This document shows, piece after piece, positions 27,505 through 35,982 of a stretch of DNA of 39,204 nucleotides (position 1 is its first letter; each line of letters begins with the position of its first letter). Under the pieces are notes generated by a model, which did not search any database, was not told the origin of the DNA, and saw only the letters and a list, made by a program, of their open reading frames with translations. A program made the translations under genes and the position numbers. This DNA comes from Mangrovactinospora gilvigrisea (GTDB lineage Bacteria; Actinomycetota; Actinomycetes; Streptomycetales; Streptomycetaceae), in the NCBI RefSeq assembly GCF_001879105.1, contig NZ_MLCF01000053.1:1-39204 (forward strand), read 5' to 3'.

Positions 27505-27534
27505 GCGCCCCGAAGGGGCGCGGGGAACTGCGCG
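27505..27534. repeat. Abundant streptomycete intergenic element (hairpin + GGGGAACTGCGCG)
   Basis: GCGCCCC-GAA-GGGGCGC (27505-27521) followed by GGGGAACTGCGCG (27522-27534). This combination recurs in intergenic gaps of many Streptomyces genomes. The hairpin may end the MFS transcript. Only one copy is seen in the window. Confidence 0.55.
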
Positions 27535-27606
27535 GGTGAGCGCGACGGCGCCGCCGGCCGAACCGGAGCCCGGGCTGCCGCGGCAGTGCCGGCGCGAACC
27601 CGTGCA

Positions 27607-28965
27607 TCACGTCGCGCCGGCCCGTGTCCGCACCGCGAGGACGGCGCCGGTCAGGGCGATTCCGGCCATCGTCCAGTAGATCACCGCGAACGCGAGCGAA
27701 CCGTCCCCCACGTGGCGCAGCGAGGCGAAGAACGCCCCGGCGAGGCCGGTGAGCATGACGTTCCCGAGGGAGTCGCAGACCTGCAGGGACGCCGAGTTGG
27801 CGCCGGCCTCCTCGGGCTTGGACAGGTCCATCATCTGCACGCTCAGGCTGGTGATCACCATGCCCATCCCGGCCCCGCCGACCGCCCAGGCCACCGCGAC
27901 GACCCAGGCGGGCAGGGCGTGCAGCAGGCCGGCCGAGGCGCCGGCCACGGATATCGCCACCAGCACCATGGCGATCCGGTTGAGCTTCGCCCGCCCGCCC
28001 GGCCGGTGCACCAGCGGCGCGCGGGCCTGCAGCCGCGCCCCGGCCGCCCAGGTGAGCCCGCCGCCGGCGAGCGAGAGCCCGGCCAAGGTGGGCGAGATGT
28101 GCCGCTGCTGAACCAGCATCAGCGGGACGAAGCTCTCCGCCGAGATGAACGATCCCGCGGCGATCCCGCGGAGCAGGATCACCGACGGCAGCCCCCGCGC
28201 GGACCGGAACGTCCCGGCCGGCAGCAGCCGCACCACGCACGGCACCAGCAGCGCCGCCCCGACGGCGGCGGGCGCCAGCGCCACCCAGGACAGGTGCTGC
28301 CCGGCGTACTCCAGCAGCCCCGCGCCGACGGCCACGCCCAGCGCCAGCAGCACCCTCCGCCGGCCGAACGTCCCACCGCCGCCGCGCGGCAGCCGGCGCA
28401 GCCCCGGCAGCATCACCAGCACCGGGAGCAGCACCAGCACGGGTATGGAGAGGAACACCCAGCGCCAGCCGAGCTGCTCGGTCACCGTCCCGGAGACCAG
28501 CGGGCCGACGATGGACGGCACCACCCAGGCCGCCGAGAACGCGGCGAAGACATGCGGCCGCAACCGCTCCGGGAAGGCCTGCCCCACCACCACGTAGAGC
28601 GCGACGATCACCAGCCCGCCGCCGAGGCCCTGCACGGCCCGACCGAGCACGAACTCCCACATGGACAGAGACGTCCCGGCGATCACCAACCCGCCGGCGA
28701 AGACCCCGATGCCGGTGAAGAGCGGCACCAGCGGGCCCCTGGCGTCGCACCACTCCCCGGAGGCCGCCATCGCCAGCAGGCTGGTGGTGAAGAACCCGGA
28801 GAACGCGAACGCGTAGAGGCCCAGCCCGTGCAGCTCGCGCGCGGCGACCGGCATCGCGGTGCCGACGGCGGTCGCCTCGAACGCGATCAGGAACACCACC
28901 GAGACGATCCCCAGCGTCATCCGCCGATAGGCCCGCCCCAGCACCCCACCCTCAAGATCAGTCAC
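27607..28965 (-). CDS. MFS drug/metabolite exporter, DHA family
   Basis: 452 aa with about 12-14 hydrophobic segments. MFS signatures include FEATAVGTAMPVAARELHG in the first TM region, the GRAVQGLGGGLVIVALYVVVG motif C/antiporter-like stretch, and GEWCDARGP in the loop between TM2 and TM3. It probably exports a hydrophobic compound with proton antiport; the substrate is unknown. The GTG start has no Shine-Dalgarno, but TAGCCT (28972-28977) ends exactly 6 nt upstream, suggesting a leaderless mRNA. It is downstream of the molybdopterin-subunit gene on the same strand, but that promoter implies separate transcription. Confidence 0.88.
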   Translation of the reverse strand: MTDLEGGVLGRAYRRMTLGIVSVVFLIAFEATAVGTAMPVAARELHGLGLYAFAFSGFFTTSLLAMAASGEWCDARGPLVPLFTGIGVFAGGLVIAGTSLSMWEFVLGRAVQGLGGGLVIVALYVVVGQAFPERLRPHVFAAFSAAWVVPSIVGPLVSGTVTEQLGWRWVFLSIPVLVLLPVLVMLPGLRRLPRGGGGTFGRRRVLLALGVAVGAGLLEYAGQHLSWVALAPAAVGAALLVPCVVRLLPAGTFRSARGLPSVILLRGIAAGSFISAESFVPLMLVQQRHISPTLAGLSLAGGGLTWAAGARLQARAPLVHRPGGRAKLNRIAMVLVAISVAGASAGLLHALPAWVVAVAWAVGGAGMGMVITSLSVQMMDLSKPEEAGANSASLQVCDSLGNVMLTGLAGAFFASLRHVGDGSLAFAVIYWTMAGIALTGAVLAVRTRAGAT

Positions 28966-29023
28966 CGAACCAGGCTAACGGCGCCGCCCCCCGCCACGGA
29001 CCCCCGCGGACCCCGGACAGGAC

Positions 29024-31372
29024 CTAGGACCGCCGCTCCACCGCATCCGCGCTCCGCACCGGAACCCGCTGCACCGCCCGCCCCGTCGCGCTCCGCACCG
29101 CCGCCGCCACCGCCGCCGGCGTCACCACCGCAGGAACGGCCCCGACCCCCTTGGCCCCGAACGTCGCCACCACGTCCCGCTCCTCCAGCAGCGCCGCCAC
29201 CCGCACCACCGGCGCGTCCAGCGCCGTCGGCACGCGGTACCCGCCGAACGACGCGTTCACCACGCGCCCGCCGGCGTCCGTCCGCAGATCCTCCATGAGC
29301 GCCGCTCCGACCCCCAGCGTCACCCCGGCCTCGATCCGCGCCCGCACCTGACGCGGGTTCAGCGCCCGCCCCACGTCCTGCGCGACGGCCACTTCCACCA
29401 CCCGCACCGAGCCGAGCTCCACGTCCACGTCCACCACGGCCCGCATCGCCGCGAACGCCAGGCCGGCGAACGCGTCGCCCTGCCCGTTCTCGTCCAGCGG
29501 TTCCGTCGGATGCGGTCGGTACTGCGCCGACGCCCACAGCTCGCGCCCCCCGAGCAGCTCGCCGATCGGCCGCGCGTAGCGCCCGTCGTAGGAGACCACC
29601 CGGTCGTCGCGGAGCGAGAGCAGCTCGACGCTCATGCCCAACTCGTCCGCCATCGGCTGGAGCAGCTGCTTGCGGACCATGCCCGCGGCCCGCTCCACCG
29701 CCCCGCCGGAGACCCACACCTGGCGGCCGCGCGCCGACGGGCCCGCCGCCGGCTGGTCCGAGTCGGCACCGGTGACCCGCACCCGCACCACGCCCAGCGT
29801 CTCGCGGACGATCTGCGCCGCGAGCGTGGCGAAGCCCGAACCGGTGTCCACGGCCGCGCACTCCACCACGCACTCCACGCCGGACGCCGCGCCCTCCAGG
29901 TCCTCGTAGACCGGCAGCACCCGCACGGTGGCCGTGGAGACCTCGTCGGCGCCCTCGATGCCCAGCAGCGGCACCATCCCGACCGCGAAGCCGATGCCGC
30001 GCCGCACCTGGGTGAGGTCGGCCGCGCCGCCGGTGCCGCCGGGCAGCAGCTCCTCGCCACCGTCCGCGGCGACCTCCGGGAGCGGCTCGGCCATCACCGC
30101 CTTGAGCAGATCGGCCACCGGCGCGGGGCAGGTGACGGTCTGCGAGGTCGGCATGATGTCGCCGGTCGCCAGCACATTGCGGGCCCGCATCTCCACCGGG
30201 TCCAGCCCGAGCTTCGCGGCGAGCTTGTCCATCTGCGCCTCGTAGCCGAAGCAGGCCTGCAGCGCGCCCTCGCCCGGCAGCCGTCCGGCGGGCGGGTTGG
30301 TGGTGCGCATCACCCAGCCGTCGACCCGGACGTGCGGCACGACGTACGGCCCGGCGGCGAGCGCCACCAGGGTGGCGAGGGTCTCCTCGGAGCCGTCGGC
30401 GTAGGGGCCGCCGTCCAGCACCAGCTGGCCCTCGACCTTGATCAGCCGGCCGTCGCGGTCGGCGTGGTGGCGGTAGCGCAGCACGGCCGGGTGCCGGTGG
30501 ACGTGGCCGAGGAGCGCGTCCTCCCGGCTGAACGCCATCTTGACGGGGCGTCCGGTGCGCAGCGCCAGCAGGCCGAGGGCGGCGGTGAGGGAGATGTCCT
30601 CGCGCTCGCCGACCGCGCCGGGCACGCCGGCGGCCACCAGCCGCACCCGCTCCGGCTCCAGGCCGAGGAAGGCGGCGGCGCGGTCGCGGTCGCCGTGCGG
30701 GTCGGTGGAGGACAGGTGCAGCTCGACGCCGCCGTCCGGGCGCGGCACCGCGAGGCCGGCCTCGGTGCCGACCGGCGCCGGGTCCTGGCGGCCGATCCGG
30801 TAGAGGCCCTCGACGACCACCTCGCCGACGGCGGCCGGGTCGTCGGGCGCGCCGAACCGCAGCGGCAGGTGCCGCACCTGGTTGCCGTCCGGGTGCAGCG
30901 GCGGGGCGTGGAAGGAGCGCTCGGGGTCGGGGACCGGCTCCAGCAGCTCGTACTCCACCTCGACGGCGGCCGCGGCGAGGCGGGCGGTGTCGGGGTGGTC
31001 GGCGGCGACCGCGGCGACCGGCTCGCCGTGGTGGCGGACCACGTCGCGGGCGAGCACCGGCCGGTCGGCGACGGGCTCCCCGGTGAGCGGGTCGCCGGGG
31101 ATGTCGGCGGCGGTGACGACGGCCTGCACGCCGGGCAGCCGGAAGGCGGACTCGGTGTTGATCCGGACGATCCGGGCGTGCGGGTGGGGCGAGCGGACGA
31201 GCGTGCCCCACAGCAGGCCCTCGGCCCACAGGTCGGTGGCGAAGGGGTAGGTGCCCATCGCCTTGGACATGGCGGTGTCGGCCATCGGCGAGGCGCCGAG
31301 GCCGTCGATCTCCTCCGCGCCGCCGGGCTGCGCGGGGACGCCCTCGGCGGGGGTCTCTTCGGTGGTGGTCAC
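29024..31372 (-). CDS. Xanthine dehydrogenase-family molybdopterin-binding subunit with altered active-site motifs
   Basis: 782 aa, full length for the family; GTG 31372 overlaps the 2Fe-2S gene stop (GTGA). N-terminal MDADH domain (GTYPFATDLW, GTLVRSPHPHARI) then two Moco-binding domains (HGDRDRAAAFLGL, ACFGYEAQMDKLAAKLGL, DVGRALNPRQV). Compared with active relatives, four Moco/catalytic motifs differ: the GGAFGGRED loop reads GVPGAVGERED (about residue 250), the MRGFGA substrate-Arg loop reads RLPGEGA (about 365), QGLG reads LGVG (about 689), and GVGE carrying the catalytic Glu reads GVGAVP (about 744). The fold seems kept but hydroxylase activity is doubtful. Third gene of a tightly overlapping operon. 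Confidence 0.88.
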   Translation of the reverse strand: MTTTEETPAEGVPAQPGGAEEIDGLGASPMADTAMSKAMGTYPFATDLWAEGLLWGTLVRSPHPHARIVRINTESAFRLPGVQAVVTAADIPGDPLTGEPVADRPVLARDVVRHHGEPVAAVAADHPDTARLAAAAVEVEYELLEPVPDPERSFHAPPLHPDGNQVRHLPLRFGAPDDPAAVGEVVVEGLYRIGRQDPAPVGTEAGLAVPRPDGGVELHLSSTDPHGDRDRAAAFLGLEPERVRLVAAGVPGAVGEREDISLTAALGLLALRTGRPVKMAFSREDALLGHVHRHPAVLRYRHHADRDGRLIKVEGQLVLDGGPYADGSEETLATLVALAAGPYVVPHVRVDGWVMRTTNPPAGRLPGEGALQACFGYEAQMDKLAAKLGLDPVEMRARNVLATGDIMPTSQTVTCPAPVADLLKAVMAEPLPEVAADGGEELLPGGTGGAADLTQVRRGIGFAVGMVPLLGIEGADEVSTATVRVLPVYEDLEGAASGVECVVECAAVDTGSGFATLAAQIVRETLGVVRVRVTGADSDQPAAGPSARGRQVWVSGGAVERAAGMVRKQLLQPMADELGMSVELLSLRDDRVVSYDGRYARPIGELLGGRELWASAQYRPHPTEPLDENGQGDAFAGLAFAAMRAVVDVDVELGSVRVVEVAVAQDVGRALNPRQVRARIEAGVTLGVGAALMEDLRTDAGGRVVNASFGGYRVPTALDAPVVRVAALLEERDVVATFGAKGVGAVPAVVTPAAVAAAVRSATGRAVQRVPVRSADAVERRS

Positions 31373-33807
31373 GCGGATGCTCCGTTTCCGTCCCCGGCGG
31401 CGTGCGCCTGCGCCGCGGCCTCCGCCTGCGCGTCGGCCGCCTCGGCGGCCTCCTGGCGGCGGCGCGCCACGGCGCGGACGGCGGCGAGCGCGCCGGAGTA
31501 GCCGGTGCAGCGGCACAGGTTGCCGGAGAGCCCGTCGCGGGCCTCGGCGTCGCTGGGGCGGGGGTTGCGGTCCAGCAGGTCCTGGATCGCCATGGTCATG
31601 CCGGGGATGCAGTAGCCGCACTGCACGGCGCCGTGCCGGGCCAGCTCGGCCTGGACGTCGGAGGGGACGCCGTCGCGGCCCAACCCCTCGGCGGTGCGGA
31701 TCTCCTGATCGGTCGCCAGCGCGGCGGGCACCAGGCAGGACGCCACCAGGCGGCCGTCCAGCTGGACGGCGCACGCGCCGCACTCGCCCTCGGCGCAGCC
31801 GTCCTTGGCGCCGGCCAGCCCGAGGCGCTCCCGCAGGACGAAGAGGAGGCTCTCGCCGATCCAGCCGTCCTGGACGGTGCGGTCCTCGCCGTTGACGCGG
31901 AGGGTGTAGCTGGACGAGGGGTGCTCGCCGTCGCCGACCAGCGGCAGCGGCTCGTCATAGGCGTCGAACCCGCCGGGGGGCGCGCCGAAGCGGCCCGCCT
32001 CCGCGGCGGCAACGCTGTCGCCGCCGACGCCTTCCGCCAGCACCCCGACGGCCCCCTGCTCGGGCCCGCCGTGGCCCTGCGGGCCCCCTTGGCCCGGCAC
32101 ACCCTGCGGCCCGCCGAACCCCGGCCGCCCGCCGGGCCCGGCCATGCCGTGACCGTCGGTCCCACCGACTCCCTGTCCCGGCACGCCGTGGACGTCACCC
32201 TGCGGCCCGCCGAACCCCGGTCGGCCATCAGGCCCGGTCCCGGGCCCGCCGAGCCCCCCGGCGCTCTGTCCGGGCACGCCACGGCCGTCCGTCCCGCCGG
32301 GCCCCTGGCCCGGCACGCCGTGGCCGACGCCCTGCGGGCCACCGATACCGGACTGGCCCCTCTCGACAGGACCCGGACCCGGCACACCCTCCGGCCGGCC
32401 GCCCCCTGACTGGCCGTCAGGCCCGGCCCCGGGCATACCGCGGCCGTCCGACCGGCCAACTCCCTGCCCCGGCACACCAGGCGCGCCGCCAGGCATCCCC
32501 CGGCCATCCGACCCACCGGGCCCCTGGCCCGGCAGACCGTGGCCCTGCGGGTCACCGAACCCGGGCTGTCCCCCTTGGCCCGGCACGCCCTGCGGCCCAC
32601 CGAACCCAGGCATGCCGTGGCCGTCGGTCCCACCGACTCCCTGCCCCGGCACACCAGGTGTGCCGCCGGGCATCCCACGACCATCCGACCCACCGGGGCC
32701 GGGCGCGCCCTGCGGGCCGCCGCTCCCCATCTGGCCGTCAGGTCCAGACATCACCTGGCCCGGCACACCGGGGCCCACGCCCTGCGGGCCGCCGAACCCC
32801 TGGCCCGGCACGCCGTGGCCCATGCCCAGGGCGCCGCCGCCGTCGTCGCCGTACACACCGCCGCCGCCGAAGGTGCCGGAGACGTCCTCGCCGACGCCGT
32901 GGCCGGAGGCACCGCCCATCGGGCCGTACCCGCCACCGCCGGCAATCGGGCCGGGCGCACCCGTCATCGACCGGCCGTCGCGCCCAGCGCCGCCGCTGCC
33001 GTACACGCCGCCGTCCGGGCCCGCGCCGAAGCCGTCGCCGCCCGGCGCCCCCGCAGCACCGCCACCGCCGGAGACACTCACCTCGCCCGGGCGGAACCGC
33101 CCGTCCGCGGAGCCGTAGCCCGCCGGGTCCGCGCCGTCCGCGGGCGGCACCGCCGGCAGCCCGCCGCCGTAGGAGTAGTCCGCCTCCGGCGAGGACGCCG
33201 CCGCGGCGACGCCCGCCGAGAACCGGCCGAGCGCCGACTCGCGGCCCGCGCCGTCGCCCGCCGAGCCCGCCAGCCACGACTCGTCCGTCACCGGCCGCAG
33301 CCGCGCCGTCTCCTCTGGGGAGGGGGACGAGGACTCCTCCCGGGGCGCCCTCGGCGCCCCGAGCCCGCCGGAGAGCAGGCCGGCCATCATTCCGGGGGCG
33401 ATCCCGCCGCCCGAGGTCACCTCGTCGGACGGGGCCGGCGCCACGCCCTCCGGCAGCCCGCCGTGGACGTAGCCGGGGGTCGGCGCGTCGGCCGCTCCCG
33501 CGGTGGCGCCGCCCGCGTCGAGGCCGTGCCAGCTGCCCGGGTCCCACACCCCGGTGAGATCCCCGCCCTCAGACTCGAACATCGGGTCGAATCCCGCCGC
33601 CTCCGGCACCGCCGGAATGCCGGCCACCGGCGTCGCGTCGTCGCCCGCCGCGCCCGCCCCCGAAGACCCCGAAGGCCCCGACGGCCCGGAGGGCGACGGC
33701 TCGGGCGTCTCCGCCTTCTTCGCCAGCCACGGCACCGCCAGCGACTGAGTGGAGTCGGGCGACCAGTCCGCCGCACCGGGCAGATCCCCGCTCGGTCGGT
33801 TGTTCAT
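31369..33807 (-). CDS. 2Fe-2S subunit of a xanthine dehydrogenase-type complex with a ~630-residue Gly/Pro-rich N-terminal extension
   Basis: 812 aa; stand-alone family members are about 160-200 aa. ATG 33807 has GAAGGG upstream and overlaps the FAD-gene stop (ATGA). The C-terminal 182 residues are a complete XdhC/CoxS-type module: plant-ferredoxin cluster Cys671, Cys676, Cys679 and Cys691, and the second cluster Cys730, Cys733, Cys765 and Cys767 (QCGYC, LCRCTGY). The first 630 residues are low complexity: Ser/Pro/Glu-rich at first, then Gly/Pro/Gln-rich repeats such as VPGQGVGG and GMPGFGGPQ. Neither signal peptide nor membrane segment is seen. The extension may be a disordered scaffold or tether. 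A short internal start giving only the ferredoxin module cannot be excluded. Confidence 0.88.
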   Translation of the reverse strand: MNNRPSGDLPGAADWSPDSTQSLAVPWLAKKAETPEPSPSGPSGPSGSSGAGAAGDDATPVAGIPAVPEAAGFDPMFESEGGDLTGVWDPGSWHGLDAGGATAGAADAPTPGYVHGGLPEGVAPAPSDEVTSGGGIAPGMMAGLLSGGLGAPRAPREESSSPSPEETARLRPVTDESWLAGSAGDGAGRESALGRFSAGVAAAASSPEADYSYGGGLPAVPPADGADPAGYGSADGRFRPGEVSVSGGGGAAGAPGGDGFGAGPDGGVYGSGGAGRDGRSMTGAPGPIAGGGGYGPMGGASGHGVGEDVSGTFGGGGVYGDDGGGALGMGHGVPGQGFGGPQGVGPGVPGQVMSGPDGQMGSGGPQGAPGPGGSDGRGMPGGTPGVPGQGVGGTDGHGMPGFGGPQGVPGQGGQPGFGDPQGHGLPGQGPGGSDGRGMPGGAPGVPGQGVGRSDGRGMPGAGPDGQSGGGRPEGVPGPGPVERGQSGIGGPQGVGHGVPGQGPGGTDGRGVPGQSAGGLGGPGTGPDGRPGFGGPQGDVHGVPGQGVGGTDGHGMAGPGGRPGFGGPQGVPGQGGPQGHGGPEQGAVGVLAEGVGGDSVAAAEAGRFGAPPGGFDAYDEPLPLVGDGEHPSSSYTLRVNGEDRTVQDGWIGESLLFVLRERLGLAGAKDGCAEGECGACAVQLDGRLVASCLVPAALATDQEIRTAEGLGRDGVPSDVQAELARHGAVQCGYCIPGMTMAIQDLLDRNPRPSDAEARDGLSGNLCRCTGYSGALAAVRAVARRRQEAAEAADAQAEAAAQAHAAGDGNGASA
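32055..32835 (-). repeat. Protein-coding Gly/Pro/Gln repeat array in the 2Fe-2S subunit gene
   Basis: Around twenty short variable units built from [23 protein letters not shown] and [10 protein letters not shown]. At the DNA level the block CCTGGCCCGGCAC and its variants recur every 30-90 bp. Units are multiples of three, so the frame is kept. Such DNA can slip, and length variation between strains is expected. Confidence 0.75.
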
Positions 33808-34664
33808 GCCAACGCCCTTCCCAGTCCGCGGCGCGCCAGCACCGCGATCGTGCGGCGCAGCCGCTCCGCCGCCAGCGCCTCCGAGCGCGGCGCGCCCGCC
33901 GGCTCCGGCACGCACGCCGCCGCCACGTAGTCGCCGAAGGCGGCCAGCGCCTCGCGCGCGATCCGGCGGCCGCCGTCCCAGTCGATCACCGACGCCACCC
34001 ACGCCTCCGCGTCCAGCGGACGCAGCGGCACCGGCGCCACCCCGCCCACCGCGCAGCGCACCCCGCGCCGCGCCGGGTCGAGCACCACCGCGACGGATGC
34101 GGCGGACCGCGACGGCCCCGTCCGCGCCTGCGCCTTCAGATAGACCTGCGGAGCGTGCAGCAGCGGCACCCGCAGGCAGACCAGCACCTCGCCGGGCCCG
34201 AGCGGATCCAGCCCGGTGAGCAGATGGCTGACGGGCACGTCCCGCCGCCCGGCCGACCCGGCGACCGTCACCTCCGCCTCCAGCGCCACGAGCACGGGCA
34301 GCGTGTCGGCGGTCGGCGCGGCGGACACCACATTGCCGCCCAGCGTCGCCGCGTTGCGGACGTGCGGCGGCCCCGCGGTCCGCGCCGCGGCCGCGAGCGC
34401 CGGGACGAGCGCGCCGAAGTCGGGCTGGCCGATGCGCGCGAGCGTGAGGCCGGCACCGAGCAGCGCCCGGCCGTCCTCCAGATAGCGCCAGCCGCGCATC
34501 TCCTTGACCCGGCCGAGCCCGACCAGCGCCTCGGGGCGCAGTCGGCCGGAGTTGATCGCCGGCATCAGGTCGGTTCCGCCCGCGACGGGAACGGCCGCCG
34601 GTACCGCGTCGAGCGCCGCGACCGCCTCGTCGAGGCTCCCCGGCAGCATGATCCTCGTTCTCAC
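33804..34664 (-). CDS. FAD-binding subunit of a xanthine dehydrogenase-type complex (CoxM/XdhB-like)
   Basis: 286 aa from GTG 34664, which supplies the first beta strand (RTRIMLPGSLDEAVAAL); ATG 34649 is the alternative. FAD motifs PVAGGTDLMPAI and RNAATLGGNVVSAAPTADTLP are present, followed by the CO-dehydrogenase flavoprotein C-terminal domain (KAQARTGPSRSAASVAVVL). It would pass electrons from the 2Fe-2S clusters to NAD+ or another acceptor. First gene of the operon; its stop overlaps the next start by 4 nt. The 212-bp gap upstream, to the DUF3039 gene, must hold the promoter; I see no clear hexamers. Confidence 0.92.
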   Translation of the reverse strand: MRTRIMLPGSLDEAVAALDAVPAAVPVAGGTDLMPAINSGRLRPEALVGLGRVKEMRGWRYLEDGRALLGAGLTLARIGQPDFGALVPALAAAARTAGPPHVRNAATLGGNVVSAAPTADTLPVLVALEAEVTVAGSAGRRDVPVSHLLTGLDPLGPGEVLVCLRVPLLHAPQVYLKAQARTGPSRSAASVAVVLDPARRGVRCAVGGVAPVPLRPLDAEAWVASVIDWDGGRRIAREALAAFGDYVAAACVPEPAGAPRSEALAAERLRRTIAVLARRGLGRALA

Positions 34665-34876
34665 CGCTGCTGTACCCACTCGCTCCCTGACAACCCGGAC
34701 AATCCGGACGGCCCGCAGTTCGCCGCGCACCGCGACTCGGACCCGGTATGCGCCAACTGTCCGAGTTTAGCGGCAGTTTGACGAGACGCGGGTCGCGTCG
34801 GCGGTACGCCGAGGACGCCGCACAAAGCGCCCCCTCCCCGCCAATCTCTCACGCCGCGGCCGTCGCGCGGGAGGGC

Positions 34877-35179
34877 CTACTTCTTGTCGCCGCCCTTGCC
34901 CGACTTGTCCTTGCCGCCGCCGCCCAGCGGCATCGTCTCGTAGATCTCCTTGCACATCGGGCAGACCGGGTACTTCTTCGGGTCGCGCCCGGGCACCCAG
35001 ACCTTGCCGCAGAGCGCGACGACCGGCGAGCCGGACAGCGCGCTCTCCATGATCTTGTCTTTCTGCACATAGTGTGCGAACCGCTCGTGGTCGCCGTCTC
35101 CGTGCGAGAGGTCCGGCGTGGGCTCGACGAGGGTGTCCGCGCTGCCGGAGGTCCGCTCGGACTCAAGAGGAGTGCTCAT
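34877..35179 (-). CDS. DUF3039 protein, probable zinc-binding
   Basis: 100 aa from ATG 35179 with GGAGGG close upstream; TATGCT (35187-35192) ends 7 nt before the ATG, so start site and ribosome site nearly coincide. A conserved core contains ERFAHYVQKDKIMES, VALCGKVW and PVCPMCKEIYE; His, Cys and CxxC could bind one zinc. The tail is Gly/Lys-rich (GGGGKDKSGKGGDKK). DUF3039 is widespread in actinobacteria and of unknown function. It is followed on the minus strand by the FAD-subunit operator region and preceded by yqgE, whose end is 39 nt away. Confidence 0.88.
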   Translation of the reverse strand: MSTPLESERTSGSADTLVEPTPDLSHGDGDHERFAHYVQKDKIMESALSGSPVVALCGKVWVPGRDPKKYPVCPMCKEIYETMPLGGGGKDKSGKGGDKK

Positions 35180-35218
35180 GCCCTCCAGCATAGGAGCCAC
35201 CCCTCGGCCGCGAAGCGC

Positions 35219-35779
35219 TCAGTTCATGGACGGGTCGTCCGGATACGTCGCCACCATCGCCAACTCGTTGCGCTGCCGCCGCAGTACCGCCCGCCACAGC
35301 CTTGAGGGGTCGGGCGAGAACGCGTCGCCCGGCTCGGACTCCACCACGTACCAGGCGCCCTCGGCGAGCTCCTCCTCCAGCTGGCCGGGCGCCCAGCCCG
35401 CGTAGCCGGCGAAGATCCTCAGGCCGCCCACCTCCGAGGCGAGCAGCTCCGGCGGCACGTCCAGGTCGACGAGGCCGATCGCGCCGTGCACCCGGCGCCA
35501 CCCCATCGGTTCCGACTCGCCCGGCACCGCCGCCAGCCCCAGCGCCGAGTCGAGACCCACCGGCCCGCCCTGGAACACCACCGGCGGCCGGCCCGCCAGA
35601 TTGGCCCACTGCGCCAGCACGTCGGAGACGTCGACCTGGGTGGGGCGGTTGAGCACCACGCCGAGCGAGCCCTCGTCGTCGTGGTCGAGCAGCAGCACCA
35701 CCGCACGGTCGAAGTTCGGATCGGCGAGCACCGGCGTCGCGACGAGCAGCCGCCCGGTGAGCGAGGCAACCTCGGTCAT
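35219..35779 (-). CDS. YqgE/AlgH family protein (UPF0301)
   Basis: 186 aa from ATG 35779 (MTEVASLTGRLLVATP); a GTG at 35785 would add two residues. Family motifs: DPNFDRAVVLLLDHDDEG, GVVLNRPT, FQGGPVG and RIFAGYAGWAPGQLEEEL. The biochemical function is unknown; in pseudomonads AlgH affects alginate production and other traits. It is transcribed toward DUF3039 and divergent from murA. Confidence 0.92.
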   Translation of the reverse strand: MTEVASLTGRLLVATPVLADPNFDRAVVLLLDHDDEGSLGVVLNRPTQVDVSDVLAQWANLAGRPPVVFQGGPVGLDSALGLAAVPGESEPMGWRRVHGAIGLVDLDVPPELLASEVGGLRIFAGYAGWAPGQLEEELAEGAWYVVESEPGDAFSPDPSRLWRAVLRRQRNELAMVATYPDDPSMN

Positions 35780-35897
35780 GGCCACATGATCCCGCAATCC
35801 GCCGCCGCGCGGGACGGTTGCCGCAGACCTTCGCGGATTCCCCCCACGCGCGCGCCCGACCCGCCCGGACGGGAACCGCGCGAGCCCCCGATACCCT

Positions 35898-35925
35898 CTT
35901 ACAGGGGTGGCGAAGGGACTAATGT
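35898..35925 (+). promoter_or_regulatory. Candidate murA promoter
   Basis: CTTACA (35898-35903), a 16-nt spacer, and TAATGT (35920-35925) resemble a vegetative sigma-type promoter 57 nt before the murA ATG. Unscored match. Confidence 0.4.
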
Positions 35926-35982
35926 GTCCCGCCACGCAACACCACCCCAGTCCTTGAGTCCCCCAGGAACGCGAAGACACAC

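Noticed and set aside
29510..31501. Long plus-strand open frame opposite the molybdopterin subunit
   Set aside because: The translation is His/Arg/Gly-rich and matches no family, while the opposite strand is a recognisable full-length gene coupled to its operon.
32055..32835. Repeat block considered as a CRISPR array
   Set aside because: Units are variable, in-frame and protein-coding, with no constant repeat or unique spacers.
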